Assembly (NCBI GenBank): GCA_005518205.2
Contig: RFFC02000015.1
Span: forward strand, 1-64,000
Length of the DNA stretch: 64,000 nucleotides
From: Hormoscilla sp. GUM202
GTDB taxonomy: Bacteria; Cyanobacteriota; Cyanobacteriia; Cyanobacteriales; Desertifilaceae
Reading direction: 5' to 3'
Positions 8,555-17,036 of this stretch are shown piece after piece. Numbering within the stretch: the first letter of the stretch is position 1; each line of letters begins with the position of its first letter. The notes under the pieces are model-generated. The model was not told the origin of the DNA. It searched no databases and saw nothing but the letters and a program-made list of their open reading frames with translations. Both the position numbers and the translations under genes were made by a program.

Positions 8555-8617
8555 GCCAACGGCTGACTGCTGAATGCCTATCTTCTAACAACCTTGGCAG
8601 GACTACTTGAATTAATT

Positions 8618-9190
8618 ATGACAAAACTATCAATACCTATTCTTTTAGGAAGTTGCAGAATTGGTCGGGAAAGTCTCAAAATAGCAAAATTTATTTTAGG
8701 AGAACTTGTCGATCGCAACCAAATAGACACTGAACTGATTGACCTAGGTGAGTATAACTTACCGATGTTAGAAGAGCGATTACAGGATAGCTCAAATCCA
8801 GCCCCTAATGTCCTACAGTTTTGCTCTAAGCTAGGTCAGGCTGATGGAATTTTGATTGTGACGCCAGAATACAAAAATGGCTACCCCGGAGTATTGAAAA
8901 ATGCCCTTGACTATCTGCAACCCCAGGCTCTAAAATATAAGCCTATTGGCATTTGTACTGTCTCTTCCGGAGGGTTTGGCGGACTTGACTGTTTGGCACA
9001 ATTGCGATTAGTTTGCTTGGCTTTAGGTGGGTTACCCATTCCCGATAAATTGCCGATTTCCCACGTTCAAGAAGTTTTTGATGAAAATGGGAATTTGTGC
9101 GATTTGAGGTTGAAAACAAAGCTGGAATCCTTTATTAATCAACTGGTTTGGTACTGCGAAGCAATGGTCAATCAAAAAGGCGATCGATAA
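8618..9190 (+). CDS. NAD(P)H-dependent FMN reductase family protein
   Basis: About 190 residues from ATG 8618 (MTKLSIPILLGSCRIGRES); an in-frame upstream start at 8594 is less likely. The flavodoxin-like reductase fold is indicated by LLGSCRIGRESLKIAKFI (phosphate-binding loop) and TPEYKNGYPGVLKNALDYL, the signature of the SsuE/ArsH/chromate-reductase family. It lies on the same strand 231 bp after the monooxygenase operon. In this family such proteins supply reduced FMN to two-component LLM monooxygenases, so it is the plausible electron supplier for the three neighbours. That pairing is inferred from position. Confidence 0.85.
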   Translation: MTKLSIPILLGSCRIGRESLKIAKFILGELVDRNQIDTELIDLGEYNLPMLEERLQDSSNPAPNVLQFCSKLGQADGILIVTPEYKNGYPGVLKNALDYLQPQALKYKPIGICTVSSGGFGGLDCLAQLRLVCLALGGLPIPDKLPISHVQEVFDENGNLCDLRLKTKLESFINQLVWYCEAMVNQKGDR

Positions 9191-9251
9191 ATATAAATAC
9201 CTACCTAGAGCGTCGGTCCAGCAACTGACAACTGACAACTGACAACTGACA

Positions 9252-9297
9252 GGGCCAAAGGCCACGATCGTTCCGATATAGACATAGCCGTAGAGGC
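9252..9297 (+). pseudogene. Fragment of a minimal nucleotidyltransferase gene
   Basis: The bases at 9261-9297 match 10832-10868, inside the MNT-HEPN gene, with very few differences (ACGATCGTTCCGATAT, then GACATAGCCGTAGAGG). In translation this is H-D-R-S-D-I-D-I-A-V-E, the metal-binding strand of the nucleotidyltransferase. Nothing else of a gene surrounds it. It looks like a leftover of an earlier copy or of a gene-conversion event. Around it are CAACTGA tandem repeats (9222-9250), a GGAGACACGGAGAC repeat (about 9320-9345) and AATTAGC repeats (about 9450-9475). Confidence 0.5.
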
Positions 9298-9481
9298 AAT
9301 ACTTCTCGGTTAAGAGGGGGAGACACGGAGACACGGAGACGCGGAGAGGGGGTGGCGACAAGAAGGCCAGTTGTTGGAGTAGGAGCTGACAACAGTTTCC
9401 TACTACCACAAATGAAAATTTCCCTTAAGTTAAAGGCTAACGATCGGTTACAATTAGCAATTAGCAATTAGCAATTGGACA

Positions 9482-9778
9482 ATGATAGAACATATTGTTT
9501 TATTCAAGTGGCAGCCGGATGCCTCCCCAGAAGCGATCGCCTCTGTGATGGATGGTCTCAAAGGGCTGAAAGCAAAAATCACCGAAATTATCGACCTCTC
9601 CTGCGGGGAGAATTACTCAGAACGGGGGCAAGGGTTTCAACATGGCTTAGTAGTGAGGTTTGCGGACCGGGAAGCCCTGAAAAGTTACCAAGCCCACCCG
9701 GACCACCAGGAAGTCGTGGCTCAGCTAATCAAACCCATCTTGACAGACATCCTGGCCGTAGATTATGAAATAACGTAA
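9482..9778 (+). CDS. Dabb family (stress-responsive alpha/beta barrel) protein
   Basis: A 98-residue protein with the single Dabb domain pattern: MIEHIVLFKWQPDAS at the start, a central SERGQGFQHGLVVRFADRE and the YQAHPDHQEVV motif containing the conserved histidines. Dabb proteins are small dimeric ferredoxin-like barrels, some acting as cyclases or stress proteins. It precedes the prenyltransferase gene by 25 bp on the same strand. Function in this context is not known. Confidence 0.85.
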   Translation: MIEHIVLFKWQPDASPEAIASVMDGLKGLKAKITEIIDLSCGENYSERGQGFQHGLVVRFADREALKSYQAHPDHQEVVAQLIKPILTDILAVDYEIT

Positions 9779-9803
9779 ACTAAGGGCAAGATCTAGAAGG
9801 CTT

Positions 9804-10682
9804 ATGCTAAGCGAGCAACAACCAGAACCGACCTGGCAGACTGTCATCCGACTGTTGAGGTGGGACAAGCCAGCAGGACGCCTGATTTTAATGATACCTG
9901 CCCTGTGGGCAGTGTTTTTAGCAGCGCGGGGAACGCCACCGGTGTCGCTAGTGGCTGTGATTGTCTTGGGCACTTTCGCCACCAGTGGCGCTGGGTGCGT
10001 TATCAATGACCTCTGGGACAGAGATATTGACCCGCAAGTGGAACGCACCCGCACCCGCCCCTTAGCATCCCGGGCACTATCAGTAAAAGTCGGTGTTTTT
10101 GTTGCCTTGGTAGCATTAGCCTGTGCGGGGATACTAGCACTATACCTGAATCCTTTGAGTTTTGGGCTGTGCGTGGCAGCGGTGCCAGTCATCGTTTTCT
10201 ATCCTTCAGCCAAGCGGATCTTCCCAGTTCCCCAGCTAGTGCTATCAATTGCTTGGGGGTTTGCCGTGTTAATTAGCTGGAGTGCAGCTGCCGCACGCTT
10301 AGAACCACCTACTTGGATCCTCTGGGGTGCCGTTGTCCTCTGGACCTTGGGCTTTGATACTGTCTATGCTATGCCAGACCGGGAAGACGATCGCCGCATT
10401 GGGGTGAATTCTAGCGCCTTGTTTTTTGGCGATCGGGCCCCTGATGCCGTTGCCATTTTCTTCGCGGGTACAGCTATACTCCTGGGATGGCTGGGCATAG
10501 CGATGCAACTGCACTGGACTTTTTGGCTAGCCCTAGCGGTGGCGATCGGGGGTTGGGTTTGGCATTGTTTTCAGCTACATCAGGAGGATATCCCTAGTTC
10601 CCTCTACGGTCAAATCTTCCGCCAGAATGTGGGGATTGGCTTTATCTTACTAGCAGGAATGATTGCAGGCACTCTGTTATAG
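9804..10682 (+). CDS. ubiA: 4-hydroxybenzoate polyprenyltransferase (UbiA family)
   Basis: A 292-residue integral membrane prenyltransferase with many hydrophobic segments. The two aspartate-rich motifs are visible: NDLWDRDIDPQVERTRTRPL (N-x-x-x-D-x-x-x-D) and YAMPDREDDRRIGVNSSA. In cyanobacteria this family attaches a polyprenyl chain to 4-hydroxybenzoate for plastoquinone synthesis at the membrane. It sits between the Dabb gene and the MNT-HEPN gene (21-bp gap), which may be co-transcribed. The gene symbol follows the E. coli naming. Confidence 0.9.
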   Translation: MLSEQQPEPTWQTVIRLLRWDKPAGRLILMIPALWAVFLAARGTPPVSLVAVIVLGTFATSGAGCVINDLWDRDIDPQVERTRTRPLASRALSVKVGVFVALVALACAGILALYLNPLSFGLCVAAVPVIVFYPSAKRIFPVPQLVLSIAWGFAVLISWSAAAARLEPPTWILWGAVVLWTLGFDTVYAMPDREDDRRIGVNSSALFFGDRAPDAVAIFFAGTAILLGWLGIAMQLHWTFWLALAVAIGGWVWHCFQLHQEDIPSSLYGQIFRQNVGIGFILLAGMIAGTLL

Positions 10683-10703
10683 GGTTATGGGAAGGAAACC
10701 ACT

Positions 10704-11474
10704 ATGCAAGCAACTGTACAATCAAAAGCCAAAGCTTTGACCGTAGCAGCAGCCTGTACCCGGTTGCTGCAAGTAGAATTTGGAGCGAAGCGGGCGATCG
10801 TATTTGGTTCTTTAGCGGGACAGGGCCCTTGGCACGATCGTTCCGATATTGACATAGCCGTAGAGGGACTCCCGCCAGGAGAATTTTTTCGGGCCTACTC
10901 CGCTTGCTGCGATCTGCTGCCTCCGGGGTTGAACTTGGATCTGGTGCCCCTGGAGCATGTCTATCCCGAGATGCGATCGCGTATATTACAGGAGGTAGAA
11001 ATGCCTGACGATCCGATTTTAGCCTTAAAAGGTCTAGTTGAAGACGAACTGATTACCTTGTCAAGAGTAGTCAACAACACTACCGATTTTATGGAGAGGC
11101 TCTCAGATCCTCCAAGTCAGCTAGAACTTCGCGGTCTTGCTTCTTATCTGCATGATTTCTACACGGGAATTGAAAGCATCTTCAGGCGCATAGCAGTGCG
11201 GTTGGATAAGAACTTACCTGGTGGAGAATTTTCCCACGTCAACTTATTGAATCAAATGTCCGAAATTCGTGAAGGTGTCAGACCAGCTGTCATCGACGAA
11301 CAGCTCAAGCTCAGGTTGAGAGATTACCTGAATTTCCGGCATTTCTTCCGCCATGCCTACGGCTACGAACTCAACTGGAACCAGATGCGATTGAAGCTAA
11401 TCATTATGCCAGAAACCCTAGAAATGCTGCGCCAGCAGTTAATGTGTTTCTTTGATGAATTGGCATCACAATAA
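10704..11474 (+). CDS. Fused MNT nucleotidyltransferase - HEPN (HepT-like) protein
   Basis: A 256-residue protein with two parts. Residues about 1-100 form a minimal nucleotidyltransferase with GS at 35-36 and D-I-D at 48-50. Residues about 105-256 form a helical HEPN domain with the putative ribonuclease motif R-x4-H at about 212-217 (FRHFFRHAYGYEL). In characterised MntA/HepT systems these are two separate proteins: HepT is an RNase toxin and MntA an antitoxin that AMPylates it. Here they share one continuous frame, joined at EVEMPDDPIL, where the two-gene version would have a stop/start overlap. A GGAAGG site precedes ATG 10704. The fusion may be a self-inactivated toxin or have another role. 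Confidence 0.8.
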   Translation: MQATVQSKAKALTVAAACTRLLQVEFGAKRAIVFGSLAGQGPWHDRSDIDIAVEGLPPGEFFRAYSACCDLLPPGLNLDLVPLEHVYPEMRSRILQEVEMPDDPILALKGLVEDELITLSRVVNNTTDFMERLSDPPSQLELRGLASYLHDFYTGIESIFRRIAVRLDKNLPGGEFSHVNLLNQMSEIREGVRPAVIDEQLKLRLRDYLNFRHFFRHAYGYELNWNQMRLKLIIMPETLEMLRQQLMCFFDELASQ

Positions 11475-11480
11475 AAAAAC

Positions 11481-11518
11481 GTAGGGTGGCCCACCCTACA
11501 AATTAATAAATGTGTTTT
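11481..11518. terminator. Hairpin between convergent genes
   Basis: GTAGGGTGG and CCACCCTAC form a 9-bp stem at 11481-11498 flanked by an A-run on the left and a T-run on the right. It lies between the convergent MNT-HEPN and mraY genes and suits bidirectional termination. Confidence 0.55.
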
Positions 11519-12616
11519 TTAATGAAAGCTGAAACAGAGGAATGCCAACAAACCGTTAATCAGATAAAACAGGCCGACTACTTGAGTTTCTAACCACCCA
11601 GATAGTTCTAAATGGTGATGTAGCGGTGTCATCTTAAACAGTCGCTTGCCCACGCCGTCCGGTCCTTTGGTAGCCTTGAAGTAGCTTACCTGTGCTATCA
11701 CGGAAAGTGTTTCTACTAAGAATATCCCGCTGAGAATAAATAAACCCCAAATGTTACTACTGAGTAAGGCAACGGCTGCTAAGGAACCTCCCAATGCGAG
11801 AGAACCTGTATCACCCATGAACACCCGGGCCGGGTTGCGATTGAAGGCCAAAAATCCCAAACAACTGCCGCTCATACAGGCACAGAATATCATTAATTCT
11901 GGGGAACTATTCCCAATTAATGCCCCTAATCCTAAAAAGGCGATCGCACTTGTTCCCCCGGCCAATCCATCTACACCATCAGTCAGGTTAACAGCATTAC
12001 TTTCTGCCACCATCACCAAGCTAGCAAGCAGCCAGAATAGCATTCCTAGGGGAATAGCTATACCAAAAGGCAATATAATGGTGGTGATACTTACTGGTTG
12101 ACTCCAGGCGAGCCAGAGACAAAATAGAGCCGCAAAACCCGTCTGCCATGCCAGTTTCTTGCGAGGCGACAAGCCTTTAATGGCACGACGGTTGATGATT
12201 TTCCAATCATCATAACAGCCGATGGCCCCATAGCATAGAGTCACGCTTGATAGGACAAGCACATTAGAGTTAAATCCTGACAACAATGTAGCGCAGATTA
12301 CTGCTGCCGGAATAAAAAACACCCCACCCATTGTCGGAGTACCTGCTTTTTTCAAATGGGCTTGGGGACCATTAGAGCGGATCACTTGACCAGCTTTCAG
12401 TCTCCGCAGCCAAGGCACTACCCAGTAGCCAAGGAGCGTCGTTACCGAGGCGCACAACCAAAATGGTACCGTCAGGGATGAGAACCCTTCGGTTCCCAGG
12501 CGTCCTGCCATCCCATCCATAACTATGGCTGCAAAACCTAGCCCCGTCCCTAACATCACAAACAGACGAGTACCTGTATAATTCAAAGGCCAATCAACAG
12601 ATAATTCAGCTTCCAC
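11519..12616 (-). CDS. mraY: Phospho-N-acetylmuramoyl-pentapeptide-transferase
   Basis: A 365-residue polytopic membrane enzyme of usual length that makes lipid I from UDP-MurNAc-pentapeptide and undecaprenyl phosphate. Family motifs present are KKAGTPTMGGVFF, the DDWKI...GLSPRKK loop, ESNAVNLTDGVDGLAGG, FMGDTGSLALGG and the LHHHLELSGW histidine motif near the C-terminus. An ACAATTCTCC-type sequence (GGAGAATT on the coding strand) precedes the start. No other mur gene is adjacent, as is common in cyanobacteria. Confidence 0.95.
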   Translation of the reverse strand: MEAELSVDWPLNYTGTRLFVMLGTGLGFAAIVMDGMAGRLGTEGFSSLTVPFWLCASVTTLLGYWVVPWLRRLKAGQVIRSNGPQAHLKKAGTPTMGGVFFIPAAVICATLLSGFNSNVLVLSSVTLCYGAIGCYDDWKIINRRAIKGLSPRKKLAWQTGFAALFCLWLAWSQPVSITTIILPFGIAIPLGMLFWLLASLVMVAESNAVNLTDGVDGLAGGTSAIAFLGLGALIGNSSPELMIFCACMSGSCLGFLAFNRNPARVFMGDTGSLALGGSLAAVALLSSNIWGLFILSGIFLVETLSVIAQVSYFKATKGPDGVGKRLFKMTPLHHHLELSGWLETQVVGLFYLINGLLAFLCFSFH

Positions 12617-12883
12617 GACAATTCTCCCATCACTCCACTATATTTTCTATTTGACTGTAGATCGAGTAATTTTGATTCCGGTGGGTGACAGATTCCCCAC
12701 CGTCCCCTGACGAGGGTAAGCTGTAATGTATTAAATTACATATTGACCATGACCATTCTGGCTGAAACGCTTATGGGTCAAGGGCTGCCACGATTTTAGG
12801 CGATAGCCAAATATGCAATGAACGATCGATGTACTCTGCGCAGTGCGAGTAGCGCGCGCAGAGTACATCGAACGACAGCTTAC
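12617..12883. other. Intergenic DNA with a perfect 15-bp hairpin
   Basis: No gene seen. CGATGTACTCTGCGC at 12827-12841 pairs perfectly with 12856-12870 around a 14-base loop. It starts CGATGT and ends ACATCG like the hairpins found inside coding genes elsewhere in the window. Confidence 0.6.
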
Positions 12884-13108
12884 TTAATCTTCATCTCCGG
12901 TTTCTTCGGACTCCTCGTACCTGTCGAAGTTACTATCCATCATTTCTCCCACTTCGTCTTCCGGGATGAATTCTGTATCATCATTGCGTTCTGGTGCCGA
13001 CATCCGCCCCGTGGCTTCCAACCAGTGGATCAGGGAAGAGTCTCGGTTCACGGCTATGACCTCAGCTGGTTTCCAACGGGGTGCTTCCCGCAGAGATGGG
13101 TTGTTCAT
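12884..13108 (-). CDS. DUF3134-type conserved cyanobacterial protein
   Basis: A 74-residue acidic protein starting MNNPSLREAPRWKPAEVIAV; an upstream in-frame start at 13147 is less likely because a GGAG site stands 8-9 bases before ATG 13108. The DSSLIHWLEATGRM segment and the acidic tail match a small protein family conserved in cyanobacteria (DUF3134 by recall). Function unknown. It stands alone between mraY and the fibrillin gene. Confidence 0.7.
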   Translation of the reverse strand: MNNPSLREAPRWKPAEVIAVNRDSSLIHWLEATGRMSAPERNDDTEFIPEDEVGEMMDSNFDRYEESEETGDED

Positions 13109-13722
13109 ATCGAAAGCTCCTGCAAGTCTGTGAAACTTTACCACCAAATCAATATTTAGTGCTGCGTTTAACCCTCACAAATCTAATAACTAGATATGTG
13201 CAAGTATAACATCCGCATCTTTCGACAGGGAAGGCCGCAGCCAGCAGCAGCTCGGGGCTAATGCTAGCGATCGCTTATAGTTAGCAGCCAGGGCTAGCCA
13301 TCCACTGCTTTTTTCTAGCTTAGTGGACTTGCATCACTTGAAGCAAGTGGACTTCTTTTCCGGAGCCGCTCTCAAGTAAGACTGAGCCTACTAGACCTTA
13401 CTAATACGTAACACTCTGTTTTTTATACCTACAATCCCCCTATCGTACTGATATTTTCCCCAAATATGAGAGATGTGTAAGTTTTTGGGCACTTAGTCGC
13501 AACTCTATCACTATAAAATACCTTCTACTTAGAGGACGTATGCCGAAATCCGATGGTTTCTCCTTATTTCTCTAGGGGGTAAGTCAGTATGTAACCGTCG
13601 ATACTGGCGATCGATGTCCATACTAGGTGGTATGATATTGTTGGGCCTTTGTGAGGAGTCTAACCCCACAAGTCAACAACCTGAGAACAGATAATTCTCT
13701 TTTTATTTCGGAGGTCAGCATC
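13109..13722. other. 614-bp intergenic region
   Basis: I see no gene. It must carry the promoters of the divergent DUF3134 and fibrillin genes. Short inverted motifs occur (for example AGTGGACTT repeats near 13320-13355). GGAGG at 13710-13714 is the ribosome-binding site for the fibrillin gene. Confidence 0.5.
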
Positions 13723-14325
13723 ATGATTGAGAAAGCTACCTTGCTAGAGGCGATCGCCGGTAAGAATCGCGGCTTACTGGCAACAGAAACGGATAAGCTG
13801 GCCATTCTGGCAGCTATTGCCCAGCTAGAAGATCGCAACCCTACCCCTCAAACGACTGCTGCTGGCGATCTGCTGGAAGGCAATTGGCGTCTGCTATACA
13901 CTAGCAGTGCCGAGATTTTGAGCATTGGTCGGCTGCCATTGTTCAAACTTGGTCAAATATATCAATGTATCCGATGCCAAGAGGCTAAACTCTACAACAT
14001 TGCCGAGGTTCAGGGCTTGCCCTATCTTGAAGGCATCGTCAGTGTTGGCGCTCGCTTCTCACCGGTGGGCGATCGCCGGGTGGAGGTAAAATTTGAAAGG
14101 TCAATCTTGGGATTGCAGCGCTTGGTGGGCTATGATTCTCCGGAAAGTTTGATCGCCAAAATCGAGAACGGCCAAAAATTTCCGCCCTTGGATTTTAGCA
14201 TCGAGAATCGCGAACAACAAGGCTGGCTAGACATAACCTACTTAGACAATAATTTACGCATTGGGCGAGGAAATCAGGGCAATGTGTTCGTTTTAACTAA
14301 AGTTCCCCAACCCATTAGCAATTAG
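13723..14325 (+). CDS. PAP/fibrillin (plastid lipid-associated) family protein
   Basis: About 200 residues from ATG 13723 (MIEKATLLEAIAGKNRG), preceded by GGAGG at a good distance; the frame is open further upstream but lacks a site. The fibrillin pattern is clear: LEGNWRLLYTSS near residue 55, then a lipocalin-like beta-rich core, ending in ITYLDNNLRIGRGNQGNVFVL. Fibrillins associate with thylakoid or plastoglobule lipids and are linked to photoprotection and quinone storage. It precedes the nuclease gene by 10 bp. Confidence 0.88.
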   Translation: MIEKATLLEAIAGKNRGLLATETDKLAILAAIAQLEDRNPTPQTTAAGDLLEGNWRLLYTSSAEILSIGRLPLFKLGQIYQCIRCQEAKLYNIAEVQGLPYLEGIVSVGARFSPVGDRRVEVKFERSILGLQRLVGYDSPESLIAKIENGQKFPPLDFSIENREQQGWLDITYLDNNLRIGRGNQGNVFVLTKVPQPISN

Positions 14326-14335
14326 CCATGAGCAA

Positions 14336-15166
14336 ATGACAATGTTCCGCTTATCTCAAGGGCAGTTAAATCTTTTAGAAACTTGCCCCCGCAAATTTCA
14401 ATACAGTTATTTAGAGCAGCTGGCGGCACCGGCAACCCCAGAACAACAGGCTTCAATGGCTTGGGGAAAGCGCTTTCACCTGTTAATGCAGCAGCGAGAA
14501 CTGGGTTTGCCAGTAGAATCCCTGATTTCCAAAGAGGCCGAGTTAGGACGTTGCTTGGAATCGTTAAGGACTGCGGTACCAGAGATTTTTACCACCGCCC
14601 TTTCTACTAGCCAGACCTTCCGGGAGAGCGAACATTGCCGCACTCTCAAGATCGGCGGCTATTTGTTGACTGTTGTTTATGACCTATTAATTTTAGATGA
14701 CCTGGACGCCCAGGTTTTGGATTGGAAAACCTATCCCCGTCCTCAAAACCCCGCGCGGTTAGGAAAAAACTGGCAAACTCGTCTGTATCCCTTTGTGCTG
14801 GCTGAAACTAGCGAATATTTGCCAGAGCAAATATCCATGACTTACTGGTTTGTCCAGTCTCAAGCTTCCCAGACTGACAAACCTGAACCTCAAAGTCTCA
14901 AATTCGCTTATAGTGAAGCTCAACATCAGCGCACTAAAGCTATTTTGAGCAAACTGTTGCGTCAGGTGACTGATTGGTTGCAAGATTACCAAGCCGGGAT
15001 TCCTTTTCCTCAAGTCCCAGAAACATCGCCTCTTTGCAAATCCTGTCAGTTTGCGGTTCGCTGTCAGCGCACTAAGGGCCCTCTGTCAGCCTCACGCCAC
15101 CACTTGCTTTCTCTGGCTGAAATTCCCGAAGTTTCGATGTGCGATGCATCGCACATCGCTCTGTGA
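14336..15166 (+). CDS. PD-(D/E)XK nuclease superfamily protein with Fe-S-type cysteines
   Basis: A 276-residue RecB/Cas4-like nuclease. It begins with S-x-x-Q-L-x-L-L-E-T-C-P-R-K-F, the conserved first cysteine region. The nuclease core follows with VVYDLLILDD and QVLDWKT (D...D-x-K). Three cysteines cluster at the end (CKSCQFAVRC). One N-terminal plus three C-terminal cysteines is the pattern of AddB/Cas4-type 4Fe-4S nucleases. It is a single-domain protein without helicase, possibly in DNA repair. The last about 15 codons include a perfect palindrome at 15135-15158, so the C-terminal tail may be an insertion product. Confidence 0.82.
   Translation: MTMFRLSQGQLNLLETCPRKFQYSYLEQLAAPATPEQQASMAWGKRFHLLMQQRELGLPVESLISKEAELGRCLESLRTAVPEIFTTALSTSQTFRESEHCRTLKIGGYLLTVVYDLLILDDLDAQVLDWKTYPRPQNPARLGKNWQTRLYPFVLAETSEYLPEQISMTYWFVQSQASQTDKPEPQSLKFAYSEAQHQRTKAILSKLLRQVTDWLQDYQAGIPFPQVPETSPLCKSCQFAVRCQRTKGPLSASRHHLLSLAEIPEVSMCDASHIAL
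15135..15158. repeat. Perfect 24-bp palindrome in the gene 3' end
   Basis: CGATGTGCGATG is followed directly by its reverse complement CATCGCACATCG. It belongs to the CGATGT...ACATCG group of hairpins in this window and encodes the residues MCDASHIAL near the stop of the nuclease gene. Confidence 0.6.
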
Positions 15167-15224
15167 TTCCCCAGAAAGATTAAGTTTTCATTAAAAAATT
15201 AGATAGGAGGCGATAATTTTTGAT

Positions 15225-16601
15225 TCAGGCTCCAGAAAGCGAAAAAATGGAGTATAATGATTCCAATTGTTGGGTAGAGTGGGGAAAAGCGGATGATATG
15301 GGGTCAGAGTCAAAAAAGCCATAGAAGCTTGGGCGATCGCCACTCAAAATTATAGGAATGAAAAACTCCGGCAAACCATCAAAGAGTTCACCGTTCCGGA
15401 AAAATCGGAGATGAAAATGGCCTGGGAGCAAGCGGCGATCGTAGCCATAACGGACGACAAGGGAAGGAGCGTAAAGGAGAAATTTTGCGAAGTTTCAAAG
15501 TATAGTCGAGAGGAAGTGCTGGGAAAAACCCACCGGATCGTAAATTCAGGTTATCATCCCCAAGAGTTCTTTGAGGAGTTTTGGTCGCGGATTAAACCTG
15601 GGTTAGTTTGGCAAGGGGAAATCAAGAATAAAGCCAAAGATGGCACCGATTATTGGGTGGATACTACCGTAGTGCCCTTTGTGGATGAAAAAGGAAAACC
15701 ATACCGATATTTAGCCATCAAATTTGATATCACAGAACACAAGCATGCATTCGATGCACAAGTCGGGCGGTCGCGCTACTCGCCGTACCCCTTGTCGCGC
15801 ATCGAAGAGGCATTGGGTTGTAGCGAGGCGAAAAATCGCAGCCTAGTAAACGCGATCCCGGACTTGATGTTTCGCCTGAACAAAGAGGGCATTTTTCTGG
15901 ACTACTACCCGGCAAAAAATGACAAAAACGCTCCCCCCGTATCAGAAGCGATCGGGAAAAGCATCGAGGAAGTGTTTCCCACGGATAATGTCCAGTCTAG
16001 GTCAGATGGTTGCTGGTATTGCCCATGAAATTAACAACCCCGTCAGCTTTATTTACGGCAATCTGACTGCCGAATGAATATACACAAAACCTACTGCACC
16101 TGTTAGACATATCAGCAGCACGAAGGAGGGACGATGCCGGAAATTCAGGCAGCAATTGAAGAGATGGAACTGGATTTCATGAAAGAAGATTTGCCGAAAA
16201 TGATCTCTTCAATGAATATGGGCGCAAACCGGATCCGCGAGATTGTCCCGTCTTTGCGGAATTTCTCTCGCTTGGATGAGGCCCAGATGAAGGCAGTTGA
16301 TATTCATGAAGGCATTGATAGCACATTACTGATTCTGCAAAACCGGCTGAAACCAAAATCGGGAGCTCCTGAGATTACTGTGGTCAAAAATTACGGCGAC
16401 CTGCCCCTGGTGGAATGCTATGCCTGTGGACTGAACCAGGTGTTTATGAATATTATCGCCAATGCGATCGATGCCTTGGACAAGCAACCGCCACCGCGAT
16501 CGATCGTCATCAAAACTGCAAAAAGTATAACAGGTGACAGGATCCTGATTTCCTCTCTATTCATAGTTTCGGGGGGAACGTTTGCCTGCTCTCTAGCCTA
16601 A
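15225..16601 (+). pseudogene. Decayed PAS-sensor histidine kinase
   Basis: Three out-of-frame pieces of one kinase are visible. 15411-16028 encodes a PAS/PAC region (SREEVLGKTHRIVNSGYHPQ ... YLAIKFDITEHKHA ... AKNRSLVNAIPDLMF). Around 16000 the frame shifts; the phosphoacceptor box G-I-A-H-E-I-N-N-P follows in another frame and stops at 16078. 16134-16601 then encodes the rest of the dimerisation and early ATPase region (MISSMNMGANRIREI, FMNIIANAIDAL) but ends before the G boxes. Upstream, 15225-15410 has kinase-like but interrupted sequence. A palindromic insertion lies at about 15751-15809. An IS-end remnant follows at 16629-16653, suggesting transposition-linked deletion. Confidence 0.8.
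15751..15809. repeat. Palindromic insertion within the kinase remnant
   Basis: TTCGATGC...ACAAG near 15750-15763 pairs with CTTGTCGCGCATCGAA at 15794-15809, with a three-base gap. In protein it adds about 19 residues between ITEHKHA and EEALGCSEAKNR, where homologous PAS kinases run directly from one to the other. Insertion kept the frame. Confidence 0.6.
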
Positions 16602-16628
16602 CACGATCTCGTCAGTTCATCAACTCAG

Positions 16629-16653
16629 TGAAAATACTCATAAAAAAAACTGG
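16629..16653. mobile_element. Solo ISKra4-type terminal remnant
   Basis: AAATACTCAT, three bases, then AAAACTGGGATGCACCC closely matches the reverse complement of the left end of the ISKra4 element at 653-690 (AAATACTCAT, three bases, AAAAGTGGGATGCTCCC). No matching second end or transposase was found upstream. It is the scar of a deleted element next to the kinase truncation. Confidence 0.6.
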
Positions 16654-17036
16654 GATGCACCCGAAACAAGTACTGTACAGAAATGCATACTCCAGTAAAG
16701 AAAAGCGCCGTTATCAATGATATTGAAATCGGAAGGTTAGGCGCTACCAGCATCCAAGGTGATGGGATAAACCAATAAACCATTCCGTCAATCGAATACC
16801 AGATTCTCAAACCTGCTGCCAGATGAATGACGTTAATCTCAAATTCTGAATGACGACAAAGATGGCGCTAGTAAAGTTCCTCAAACGGCACACTTACCAG
16901 ACTCATCGAACTATGAGACAATTGAATCATGACTTTCTCCTTAGACCGTTTCACTAGTTTGACAAGGACATTAATGTCATCTAGATATTCTACTTTGGAC
17001 TTATTGTCCCAACCAGACGAGAATAAAAGTGGGCAT
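16654..17036. other. Intergenic DNA, no gene supported
   Basis: A 61-codon minus-strand frame (16625-16810) is hydrophobic but has no recognisable match or ribosome-binding site. Otherwise nothing is seen before the downstream end of the membrane protein gene. Confidence 0.45.
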
